A stretch of 8,095 bases of DNA, taken from positions 1 to 8,095 of the forward strand of contig CANESA010000018.1 in assembly GCA_947440735.1 (NCBI GenBank). Direction: 5' to 3'. The stretch comes from Candidatus Nanopelagicaceae bacterium. Lineage in GTDB: Bacteria; Actinomycetota; Actinomycetes; Nanopelagicales; Nanopelagicaceae. Below are positions 1 through 6,806 of the stretch, one piece after another. A program made the position numbers and the translations under genes. Positions within the stretch are counted from its first letter, which is position 1; each line of letters starts with the position of its first letter. Under the pieces are notes generated by a model that ran no database searches, was not told the origin of the DNA, and saw only the letters and a program-made list of their open reading frames with translations.

Positions 1-1392
1 CTGGTTGAGCGCGCTCCGCTAGCGAGTTCACTTGCTGCTGCCTTTAAGGAAAAGGGATTTACTCTCGCTCTCGTTGGTGGACCAGTACGCGATGCACTTT
101 TAGGAAGACTTGGAAACGATCTCGATTTCACAACGAGTGCTCCACCACTTGAGACAAAAAAGATTCTGCAGAAATGGGCAGACAGTGTCTGGGATACAGG
201 AATTGAATTTGGAACTGTTGCAGCCCAACGTGGAGAGACAACTGTTGAAGTAACTACATATCGTAGCGAAAGCTATAGCAGTGAATCACGGAAACCAGAT
301 GTCACCTATGGAACTTCGATCGAAGGCGATCTTTCACGTCGCGATTTCACAGTTAACTCAATGGCGCTAGAGCTCACAGGTGACAAACCTGTATTTATAG
401 ATCCATTTGATGGACTTGTTGATTTAGCAAAGAAGGTATTGCGAACACCAGGAAACCCAGAAGATTCATTTAGCGATGACCCACTTCGTATGTTGCGTGC
501 AGCGCGCTTTGCAAGCCAACTGAATTTTGAGATTGCACCAGAAGTTATTGTTGCGATGAAAGATATGGCTAAACGGTTAGAGATTATCTCGGCCGAACGT
601 ATCCGTGATGAAATTACAAAACTGTTAATGTCTCCACAACCACGCACAGGTATTACGATTTTAGTTGAGACAGGTCTTGCCGATTTCACCATTCCGGAGA
701 TTCCAAAGTTACAACTTGAGGTCGATGAACACCATCACCACAAAGATGTCTACGAACATTCAATTACAGTGCTTGAGCAAGCAATCGCACTCGAAGATCG
801 CTTAGGTGGCCCTAACCTTGTGATTCGCCTCGCTGCGTTATTGCATGACATCGGAAAACCAAAGACCCGCGCTCTCCTTGAAGGTGGCGGAGTCTCTTTC
901 CATCACCACGAAGTAGTTGGTGCACGCCTTGCAAAAAGTAGATTGAAAGCGCTGCGGTTTAGTAATGAAATTATTGACGAGGTCGAAACACTTATTGCTT
1001 TGCATCTGCGCTTTCACGGATACGGTGACGGCGAGTGGACTGACTCTGCGGTGCGCAGATATGTGCGTGATGCGGGCGAATTACTCACACACCTGCATGT
1101 ACTTACTCGCGCGGATTGCACCACACGAAATGCACGTAAAGCAGCTCGCTTAGCTGCAACATATGACGGTCTTGAAGCACGCATCGAAGTTTTGATGGAG
1201 CAAGAGGAACTATCAAAGATTCGCCCCGATCTTGATGGCGCAGAGGTCATGCAACTACTTGGGATAAAGCCTGGAGCAGATGTCGGTCGCGCACTTGATT
1301 TCCTACTTGAACTTCGTATGGATCAAGGACCACTTGGTAAAGAGATAGCGACTGAGCACCTCATGCAGTGGTGGGCTACTCGGAACGGATAA
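1..1392 (+). CDS. cca: CCA tRNA nucleotidyltransferase, 5'-truncated by the window edge
   Basis: This enzyme adds or repairs the 3'-terminal CCA of tRNAs in the cytoplasm, using CTP and ATP without a nucleic acid template. The frame is open from base 1 to the TAA at 1390–1392, giving 463 residues; probably only one or two dozen N-terminal residues lie outside. Counting codons from base 1, the class II nucleotidyltransferase core shows LVGGPVRDALLG (24–35) followed by the metal-binding DLD (D40, D42). RRDFTVN (113–119), DPLRMLRAARF (160–170) and ERIRDE (199–204) are the usual downstream family motifs. A C-terminal HD phosphohydrolase-type domain follows, with a histidine cluster at 244–247 and LLHDIGKP (280–287, HD at 282–283), as is common in actinobacterial homologues. 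I cannot tell whether it adds the full CCA or only part. Its 3' end overlaps the convergent MFS gene by 17 bp. The true start is not visible. Confidence 0.96.
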   Translation: MVERAPLASSLAAAFKEKGFTLALVGGPVRDALLGRLGNDLDFTTSAPPLETKKILQKWADSVWDTGIEFGTVAAQRGETTVEVTTYRSESYSSESRKPDVTYGTSIEGDLSRRDFTVNSMALELTGDKPVFIDPFDGLVDLAKKVLRTPGNPEDSFSDDPLRMLRAARFASQLNFEIAPEVIVAMKDMAKRLEIISAERIRDEITKLLMSPQPRTGITILVETGLADFTIPEIPKLQLEVDEHHHHKDVYEHSITVLEQAIALEDRLGGPNLVIRLAALLHDIGKPKTRALLEGGGVSFHHHEVVGARLAKSRLKALRFSNEIIDEVETLIALHLRFHGYGDGEWTDSAVRRYVRDAGELLTHLHVLTRADCTTRNARKAARLAATYDGLEARIEVLMEQEELSKIRPDLDGAEVMQLLGIKPGADVGRALDFLLELRMDQGPLGKEIATEHLMQWWATRNG

Positions 1393-2650
1393 AAAATTTA
1401 GAGGGGCGAAGGATGATCAGTGACGTTGCGAGATAACCAACCCCAATAACAGTAGGAAGTGTCCACGTATCACCATTTGTTGGAAGTAAGAAGGCAGCGA
1501 GTAATCCGCCAAAGACAATGGCAAAGTTAACGACAACGTCATAGACAGCAAATACACGCCCGCGGAAGATGTCATCGATCTTTGATTGCACGAGCGCATC
1601 ATTTGTCACCTTCACGCTCTGCCCACATAGAGCGGTAAAGAATGCAGTGAGCGCAAGTGTTAATGGCGTGCGAGCGATAGCGAGAGCTATAACACTGACC
1701 GATGCTGCAGCCATCGCCAATCGAATCCAGCGATGTCTTCCCACCTTACGAACCCCATACGGGGCCAGAATTGCGCCAGCAACAAAGCCCACTGCTGCGG
1801 TAACAATCATAAAAGTAACACCAGCTAACCCAGCTTCAGTATCAAGCGGATCATTAAATTTATTCCGCTCGAGAACTAAAGTCATCAACGTCAGTGCAGT
1901 GAGTCCACCTCGTTGAATTGCGATCGCTGCAATGCCGCGAGCTGCATCAACATGATCTTCAAGGAAACGTACTCCTTCTCGCATCTCCTTTAACCCTTGT
2001 GTGAAAGATGCCTTAACAATTTCATGTGGAAGTGGACCAATCTCATCGCGGCGTAGCAACGATGCAAAGAGCGCTGCACCCAAGTATCCGCAGACGGCGA
2101 TAGAGATAATGATTGCATCTGCATTATCGGCTGAAGTCATTGAATCCAGAATTTTGCGAACGCCTAATCCAATTCCACCACCGAGTACAACCCATACAGA
2201 TCCACCGGTCACAGCCAGCGCATTTGCAGAGATGAGATGTTGACGAGAAATAACAAGAGGCAGACCAGCAGATAAACCAGCAAGAATTAATCTGTTGACT
2301 CCAAAAGCAATGAGTACAAAGACTGTCATCTCAATACCTGTTTGCCCTTGAAAAATCAGGAGTGCAATAATCGCCAAAGTAATTGCGCGAGTCATATTCG
2401 CAAAGAAGAGTGCACGTTGACGCGAGAAGCGATCGAGGATTGTTCCGACAAAAGGTCCAACAATGGAATATGGAACCAATACAAGAGCAAAGGCGAGAGC
2501 AGCGCTCATCGCATCTGCTTGGCGCTCTGGTGAGAAAAGGACGAATGAGGCGAGGGCGCTTTGAAATATTCCATCGGTGAGCTGGCCCGTCCAACGAATA
2601 CGGAGCAGCCGTATAAATTTTCGGTCGAAGAGAATCTCTTTAACGCTCAC
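1376..2650 (-). CDS. MFS-type transporter, substrate unknown
   Basis: This is a 424-residue polytopic inner-membrane protein of the major facilitator superfamily type. Many hydrophobic segments are spread over the whole length, consistent with about 10–12 helices. A loop around residues 66–78 (PFVGTILDRFSRQR) has the position and pattern of MFS motif A (G-x-x-x-D-R-x-x-R) between helices 2 and 3. Nothing in the sequence identifies the substrate; drug or metabolite efflux is a guess from the family only. The start is GTG at 2648–2650, and an in-frame TAA lies just upstream, so no longer form is possible. No Shine-Dalgarno sequence precedes it, so initiation may be inefficient or further inside. 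It is convergent with the CCA gene, overlapping its last 17 bp, and divergent from the DUF5318 gene across 54 bp. From memory, an MFS gene near this position also occurs in other actinobacteria. Confidence 0.9.
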   Translation of the reverse strand: MSVKEILFDRKFIRLLRIRWTGQLTDGIFQSALASFVLFSPERQADAMSAALAFALVLVPYSIVGPFVGTILDRFSRQRALFFANMTRAITLAIIALLIFQGQTGIEMTVFVLIAFGVNRLILAGLSAGLPLVISRQHLISANALAVTGGSVWVVLGGGIGLGVRKILDSMTSADNADAIIISIAVCGYLGAALFASLLRRDEIGPLPHEIVKASFTQGLKEMREGVRFLEDHVDAARGIAAIAIQRGGLTALTLMTLVLERNKFNDPLDTEAGLAGVTFMIVTAAVGFVAGAILAPYGVRKVGRHRWIRLAMAAASVSVIALAIARTPLTLALTAFFTALCGQSVKVTNDALVQSKIDDIFRGRVFAVYDVVVNFAIVFGGLLAAFLLPTNGDTWTLPTVIGVGYLATSLIILRPSKFFIRSE

Positions 2651-2690
2651 TGGTTAACCGCCACTGGGCAAGCGTAGTAACTCAGAAGCG

Positions 2691-2698
2691 ATTATTCT
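2691..2698. promoter_or_regulatory. Candidate overlapping divergent -10 elements (DUF5318 / MFS)
   Basis: On the plus strand TATTCT at 2693–2698 fits the actinobacterial -10 pattern TAnnnT. Its last T is 7 nt before the GTG of the DUF5318 gene at 2705, so transcription would begin at the start codon and give a leaderless mRNA. On the minus strand AATAAT (complement of 2691–2696) matches TATAAT at 5 of 6 positions. It would give the MFS gene a leader of roughly 34 nt. I find no convincing -35 box for either direction. The two hexamers overlap physically, so they would compete for polymerase if both are used. This is inferred from sequence only. Confidence 0.45.
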
Positions 2699-2704
2699 TC
2701 GCAT

Positions 2705-3121
2705 GTGGCTACAACACTTACCCTGCGTTCGCTGCGCGCCTATATCGACTACACCCTCGATAAGCGCGCAACACTCATGGGCCTTTTCCGTGGAGTGGTT
2801 GATGCGTGTGATGCGGATCCGTATTTGATGCGCGCTGCGAAATATCACGGTGAGAAAGTGGATAGAAAGTGTCCAGTATGTAAAAAGTTAGAGCTCGTTG
2901 AAATTCGCTACACATTTGGCGATCAACTCGGACAATTCTCAGGTCGAATTAAATCCCCTGAAGAGTTAGCGTCGATGGAGCGCGAGTTCGGTGAATTCTC
3001 TGTCTATGTTGTTGAGGTTTGCCGTGGATGTTCATGGAATCACCTCTGCTCTACCTTTATTTTAGGCGATGGCATCACCCGTAAACCGCCGAGAAAAGTT
3101 CGGACGCTCGAAGATGAGTAG
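2705..3121 (+). CDS. DUF5318 family protein, probable zinc ribbon
   Basis: This 138-residue soluble protein resembles the actinobacterial DUF5318 family (Rv0049-like, recalled by its sequence pattern). Recognisable blocks are an N-terminal helix (RSLRAYIDYTLDKRATL, 8–24), CDADPYLMRAAKYHGE (35–50), CPVCKK (56–61), FGDQLGQFSG (71–80) and VYVVEVCRGCSWNHL (100–114). The paired CxxC motifs C56/C59 and C106/C109 strongly suggest one zinc-binding site; C35 and C115 are extra cysteines. No biochemical function is known to me. Its position immediately before the class A PBP gene, also in other actinobacteria, suggests a link to cell-wall synthesis or its control, but that is inference from neighbourhood. 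The start is the GTG at 2705. It has no Shine-Dalgarno sequence but a -10-like hexamer at exactly leaderless distance. The PBP gene begins 20 bp after its stop. Confidence 0.88.
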   Translation: MATTLTLRSLRAYIDYTLDKRATLMGLFRGVVDACDADPYLMRAAKYHGEKVDRKCPVCKKLELVEIRYTFGDQLGQFSGRIKSPEELASMEREFGEFSVYVVEVCRGCSWNHLCSTFILGDGITRKPPRKVRTLEDE

Positions 3122-3129
3122 AAGACAGG

Positions 3130-3135
3130 TAACCT
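3130..3135 (+). promoter_or_regulatory. Candidate leaderless -10 element for the PBP gene
   Basis: TAACCT lies in the 20-bp gap between the DUF5318 stop and the PBP start and fits TAnnnT. Its final T is 7 nt before the A of the ATG at 3142, so a transcript from it would start at the initiation codon. A second A/T-rich hexamer, TATAAG (3135–3140), overlaps it but would place the start inside the coding sequence. The only purine run upstream is weak and 12 nt from the ATG, so there is no useful Shine-Dalgarno site. The gene could alternatively be read through from DUF5318 without a promoter of its own. Confidence 0.4.
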
Positions 3136-3141
3136 ATAAGA

Positions 3142-5061
3142 ATGGATAGTTCAGTTCTGCGTCGCCGTTTATTTCGCACCACGATCTTTCTGGGCGGATT
3201 CGGCTTTATTGCAGGCTCTACCCTCTTCGCCTTTGCCTGGTTCTCTGTCTCGATCCCTGATCCAAATGCCTACGTCAACAGTCAGGCGACGATCATTCAA
3301 TATTCCAATGGTGATGAGATCGGCCGTATTGGAACACAGAACCGCCAAATTCTACCTATCGCGCAGATTCCGATAAATATGCGTAACGCTGTGCTGGCTG
3401 CAGAAGATAGAAAGTTTTACTCCAACCAGGCATTTAGCGTGACAGGTATTGCTCGCGCACTTATAAATAATTTGAAATCTGGAAGCCTCAATGGTGAAGG
3501 TGGATCAACCATTACTCAGCAATATGCCAAGACGGCATTTCTTACCTCAAGCCGAACCATTGAACGAAAAATTAAAGAACTTGTCATTGCGATGAAGTTA
3601 GAGAATGCCCTATCAAAAGATCAAATCTTTGAAAATTATCTCAATACCATTTACTTTGGGCGCGGCTCCTACGGTGTTCAAACAGCATCGCAACAATATT
3701 TCAATCGCAATGTTGATCAATTAACACTCTCGCAGACTGCAGTGATCGCAAGTATCTTGCGCTCGCCGGGTTATTACGATCCATCACTCTCCGAAGAGAA
3801 TGGTGTTCGCCTTGAGAACCGATTCCAATATGTTATTGATGGAATGTTCAACGAAGGTTGGATCACCCAAGAACAGGTCGATAAAGCAAAGTTTCCAGTC
3901 GTTGCACCTCGCGTGACATCAGGAACTTTGAGCGGGCCAAAAGGTCATGTCATTTCACAAGTACAGAGAGATTTAGGTCGACTTGGATTCTCTGAGGAGC
4001 AGTTACTTGAGGGCGGACTCGTCATTCGCACAACACTCGTGGAGAGAGCTCAACAATCGGCTGTTGATGCAGTTACTAAGTTCTATCCAAAGAAAGCTCC
4101 AGAAAACCTACGTATTGGCCTTGTTGCTATTCGCCCAGGAACCGGTGAAATCGTTGCACTTTATGGTGGCCGGGATTACTTAGAGCGCCAACTCAACGAT
4201 GCAACACAATCAATTGCTTTAGCAGGTTCAACATTTAAACCATTTGCACTTATCGCCGCCCTTGAAGCAGGAATCCCACTGACATCTATGTGGAATGGTG
4301 ATTCACCACAAATATTTGATGATCTTGGTAAACCGTACACTGTCAGTAATTATGGCGATGAAGGGTGGGGTCAACTCGACCTTCTTACTGCAACCCAACA
4401 TTCAGTCAACACGATCTTTGTTCCACTCGGTATGAAAGCCGGCATGGATAAAGTTGTGGATGCTGCGCGTAGAGCAGGTATTCCGGAGGACGTTGCGATG
4501 ATTGCAACACCATCTGTTGTATTAGGTGTGGCATCTCCTCGCGTGATCGATGTCGCTAACGCCTACGCTACTTTTGCAGCTCAAGGTGTCTATGCCAAGC
4601 CATTCTTGGTCGCATCCGTTACAGGACCAAATAAAGGCGTGCTCTATGAAGCAACGCCACAGACACAAGAAGTTTTCTCTCAAGAGGTAATGGCTGATCT
4701 GACGTATGCGCTCAAGAGCGTAGTAAATGGTGGAACAGGTGCCGCGGCACTTTCACTTGGCCGCCCCGCTGCTGGCAAGACGGGAACTTCACAATCAAAT
4801 GCCTCTGCCTGGTTTGCCGCATACACACCACAACTATCTGCCTCAGTTGCTCTCTTTAGAGATTCGGCATCGGAATCCCTTAACGGTATCGGCGGATTGA
4901 CCTCTGTCACCGGCGGAACTTTCCCGGCACGTATCTGGACAGCATTTATGAAGGGCGCACTTAAGGGCGAACCTGTGATGACATTTCCCGCCCCATCAAA
5001 TGTCGGAGGTCTTGAGCCGATTGTGATGACATCTGGTGGCGTTCAAACTAGAAAAGATTAA
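3142..5061 (+). CDS. ponA: Class A penicillin-binding protein (transglycosylase/transpeptidase)
   Basis: This bifunctional peptidoglycan synthase polymerises lipid II glycan strands and cross-links their stem peptides outside the membrane. It has 639 residues: a short basic N-terminus with one membrane anchor (about 13–36), a GT51 domain and a penicillin-binding transpeptidase domain. GT51 motifs are RNAVLAAEDRKFY (81–93, catalytic E88), GEGGSTITQQ (118–127) and QIFENYLNTIYFGRGSYG (161–178, E164). Transpeptidase motifs are STFK (363–366, nucleophile S363), SVN (421–423) and KTGTS (546–550). All catalytic residues are intact. It ends about 90 residues after KTG, with no PASTA domain and no long proline-rich tail, so it is more compact than many actinobacterial PonA proteins. 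The start is ATG at 3142; the basic residues and anchor right after it support this choice. Neighbours are DUF5318 upstream and the GT87-like gene 11 bp downstream. The symbol is assigned by synteny and domain order. Confidence 0.96.
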   Translation: MDSSVLRRRLFRTTIFLGGFGFIAGSTLFAFAWFSVSIPDPNAYVNSQATIIQYSNGDEIGRIGTQNRQILPIAQIPINMRNAVLAAEDRKFYSNQAFSVTGIARALINNLKSGSLNGEGGSTITQQYAKTAFLTSSRTIERKIKELVIAMKLENALSKDQIFENYLNTIYFGRGSYGVQTASQQYFNRNVDQLTLSQTAVIASILRSPGYYDPSLSEENGVRLENRFQYVIDGMFNEGWITQEQVDKAKFPVVAPRVTSGTLSGPKGHVISQVQRDLGRLGFSEEQLLEGGLVIRTTLVERAQQSAVDAVTKFYPKKAPENLRIGLVAIRPGTGEIVALYGGRDYLERQLNDATQSIALAGSTFKPFALIAALEAGIPLTSMWNGDSPQIFDDLGKPYTVSNYGDEGWGQLDLLTATQHSVNTIFVPLGMKAGMDKVVDAARRAGIPEDVAMIATPSVVLGVASPRVIDVANAYATFAAQGVYAKPFLVASVTGPNKGVLYEATPQTQEVFSQEVMADLTYALKSVVNGGTGAAALSLGRPAAGKTGTSQSNASAWFAAYTPQLSASVALFRDSASESLNGIGGLTSVTGGTFPARIWTAFMKGALKGEPVMTFPAPSNVGGLEPIVMTSGGVQTRKD

Positions 5062-5072
5062 TGTAACTCTCT

Positions 5073-6281
5073 ATGAGCGCACGTCTTGCTAAACCAGCAG
5101 TCGTACTTATCTTTCTTAGCTTGGTCGCAACCCTTGTTGGAGCAGTGAAATTCAGCCCCTGCGAGCAATCGTTCTGGGCAACTCCAGATCAATATGTACA
5201 CGCCTGTTATTCAGATATTCCAGCGTTGTACGGTGCACGCGAGTTAGATGACGATCGTTGGTCATATTCATCAACGACAAATGCGGTGGAGTATCCAGTA
5301 CTCACAGGAACTGTGATGTGGTTCTTCGCTCGCGTCATACCTAGCGGTGAGAACGAATTACTCAATTACTACAGGATTAATCAGATCTTCTTAGCCGGGC
5401 TATTTATATTCATTGCCTTTATTGTTTATCGAATACGGCCGGAGTTTGCTTATCTTTCTGCAATCGCTCCGGCAGCAATTGCATCGCTCTATATCAATTG
5501 GGATTTGTGGGCGATTGTCTCGATGATGTTATCTATCTATTGGTTTGATCGAAAGAAGTACACACACTCAGCGCTTGCTATTGGTATTTCGATTTCAACA
5601 AAGTTCTTACCGATCTTCTTGCTTTTGCCGATCGCACTCATATTGTGGCGGCGTAATGAAATCAAAGAGCTTGCCCGCTATCTGGGGATTGCTGTTGCAA
5701 CCTTCCTCCTCTTTAATATTCCGGTCATGCTCACCACCCCAGATGGTTGGCTACGTTTCTACCAACTTAACTTTGATCGAGGAGAAGATTGGGGCTCGAT
5801 CTGGTATGCCCTTTCATCCCTTGGAGTAAATCTAGGAAATACAAATTTTTTTGCTATTCTCACTCTTGCAGTCGCAGTTCTTGTAGTTTCTCTCCTTATC
5901 TTCTCAACCAAAGAGACGGTGCAACTTGCCGATGTGAGTTTTATTGTTTTAGCCCTGGTGATGATTGCAAGTAAGGTCTATTCACCACAGTATGTTCTGT
6001 GGCTAGTTCCACTTGCAGTGATTGCAATGACACGTCGCAAAGATGTTCACGCATTTTGGGTTTGGCAGATCGCAGAAGTTATCTATCACGTTGCGATTTG
6101 GCAGCACTTAGCAACAGTGACAGATGCAAAGTTCGGACTACCGCTCACCGGTTACGCCCTCATCAGCCTGATTCGCATCGCCGCCTGCCTCTATTTCGTG
6201 GTTCTGCTCATCAAAAAGGCCTCCCAAGGCGGCCAATTCCCGCATGAATTTCTCTTTAAATCCGCCGACAGTTACCCTTAA
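5073..6281 (+). CDS. GT87-like polytopic membrane glycosyltransferase (GT-C fold)
   Basis: This 402-residue integral membrane protein has about nine or more hydrophobic segments. It resembles the actinobacterial GT87/DUF2029 group (Rv0051-like), whose characterised members transfer mannose or arabinose-type sugars from polyprenyl-phosphate donors on the outer face of the membrane. The first segment (about 7–25) is followed by an extracytoplasmic loop with YSDIP (46–50; D48 could be the GT-C catalytic acid) and VEYPVLTG (72–79). Later landmarks are NWDLWA (142–147), STKFLP (175–180) and YSPQYVLWLVPLA (303–315). Donor and acceptor cannot be read from the sequence. It starts 11 bp after the PBP stop without a Shine-Dalgarno sequence, suggesting coupled translation in one operon. 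A TAnnnT hexamer (TAATGT, 5059–5064) could instead start a nearly leaderless transcript. The linkage points to envelope glycan or glycolipid assembly. A plain GT39-like mannosyltransferase is a less likely alternative. Confidence 0.82.
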   Translation: MSARLAKPAVVLIFLSLVATLVGAVKFSPCEQSFWATPDQYVHACYSDIPALYGARELDDDRWSYSSTTNAVEYPVLTGTVMWFFARVIPSGENELLNYYRINQIFLAGLFIFIAFIVYRIRPEFAYLSAIAPAAIASLYINWDLWAIVSMMLSIYWFDRKKYTHSALAIGISISTKFLPIFLLLPIALILWRRNEIKELARYLGIAVATFLLFNIPVMLTTPDGWLRFYQLNFDRGEDWGSIWYALSSLGVNLGNTNFFAILTLAVAVLVVSLLIFSTKETVQLADVSFIVLALVMIASKVYSPQYVLWLVPLAVIAMTRRKDVHAFWVWQIAEVIYHVAIWQHLATVTDAKFGLPLTGYALISLIRIAACLYFVVLLIKKASQGGQFPHEFLFKSADSYP

Positions 6282-6330
6282 CCCTCCACATCGTGGCCCC
6301 CGACTCGGGTCAGCTGCGATGCGGAGAAGC

Positions 6331-6336
6331 TATAAC
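6331..6336 (+). promoter_or_regulatory. Candidate -10 element upstream of rpsF
   Basis: TATAAC matches the TATAAT consensus at 5 of 6 positions and would start transcription near 6343, giving an rpsF leader of about 50 nt. I see no good -35 hexamer 16–19 bp upstream. It lies in the 111-bp gap after the GT87-like gene, where a separate promoter for the ribosomal group is expected. If this is the start site, the bases at 6337–6342 that can pair with the Shine-Dalgarno sequence would not be in the RNA. Confidence 0.4.
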
Positions 6337-6380
6337 CCTCCTGTCACGGAAATGCCGTGGCCGTCTTAGTCCAGAGGAGG
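6337..6380 (+). promoter_or_regulatory. rpsF 5' leader: hairpin, CCG and Shine-Dalgarno pairing; possible S6:S18 autoregulatory motif
   Basis: A local hairpin forms from CACGG (6345–6349) and CCGTG (6355–6359) around a 5-nt loop, and CCG (6361–6363) follows almost directly. Outside it, CCTCCT (6337–6342) is perfectly complementary to AGGAGG (6375–6380), the strong Shine-Dalgarno site of rpsF. A published S6:S18 complex-binding motif in rpsF leaders of several phyla is a CCG in a bulge flanked by a stem and a hairpin, mimicking the 16S rRNA site. The elements here fit in kind, but the 3' internal loop is long (about 11 nt), so the match is only suggestive. Another pairing, CCCGAC (6299–6304) with GTCGGG (6380–6385), is also possible. 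Confidence 0.35.
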
Positions 6381-6392
6381 TCGGGTTAACGC

Positions 6393-6677
6393 ATGCGTCA
6401 CTATGAATTAATGGTCATTCTCGATCCAGAACTCGAAGAACGTACAGTCACACCATCACTTGAGACTTATCTCAAGATCATCAAAGACAGCGGAGGCCGC
6501 GTCGACAAGCTCGATGTGTGGGGCCGACGTCGTATGTCATTCGAAATCAACAAAAAAGGCGAAGGCATCTACGCAGTTGTAGATATGCACTGTGAGCCTG
6601 CTGCTGTCAAGGAATTGGACCGTCAACTTAACTTGAACGAATCCGTTCTACGCACAAAGGTTATTCGTCCCGAATAA
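6393..6677 (+). CDS. rpsF: 30S ribosomal protein S6
   Basis: This is a 94-residue protein of normal S6 length. S6 binds S18 and together they sit on the 16S rRNA platform of the small subunit. The N-terminus [15 protein letters not shown] (2–16) is the typical first beta strand and following turn; [20 protein letters not shown] (39–58) is the diagnostic central region. The chain ends shortly after [16 protein letters not shown], without the acidic or glutamate tail seen in some species. The ATG at 6393 has a very strong Shine-Dalgarno site, AGGAGG (6375–6380), 12 nt upstream, and the family N-terminus starts right there. It leads the group rpsF–ssb–rpsR–rplI, with its binding partner S18 two genes downstream. 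Its leader can fold over the Shine-Dalgarno site and may be autoregulatory. Confidence 0.98.
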   Translation: MRHYELMVILDPELEERTVTPSLETYLKIIKDSGGRVDKLDVWGRRRMSFEINKKGEGIYAVVDMHCEPAAVKELDRQLNLNESVLRTKVIRPE

Positions 6678-6806
6678 TCTCCACATACTTGTTGGTGGCA
6701 TCTAGAAAATGTTGCCGGCGGGATGTAATTTAAAAGTATGGACTCCACCAGTAGAGACCACCCAGAGCAGGCATAGGCAGAGAACCTAAAGAGAGAAGAG
6801 GAAAAA
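6678..6806 (+). other. rpsF–ssb spacer with no clear element except the ssb ribosome binding site
   Basis: These 129 bp are the longest spacer in the window. TGGTGG (6693–6698) is complementary to CCACCA (6745–6750) and could close a wide loop, but the pairing is short. An A/T-rich stretch at 6726–6740 contains TAATTT and TATGGA, either of which could be a -10, with no matching -35. A secondary ssb promoter here is plausible but not shown. There is no terminator-like hairpin followed by a T run, so readthrough from rpsF is expected. The end holds the purine-rich ssb ribosome binding site, AAGAGG at 6796–6801. Confidence 0.4.

Noticed and set aside
306..692. Minus-strand open frame within the CCA gene
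   Set aside because: It is antisense to conserved nucleotidyltransferase motifs and its composition is serine/arginine-rich as in shadow frames.
6286..6309. Two small hairpins (CCAC/GTGG at 6286–6296 and CCCG/CGGG at 6299–6309) just after the GT87-like stop, as a terminator
   Set aside because: Stems are only 4 bp and no T run follows; they do not meet the pattern of an intrinsic terminator.
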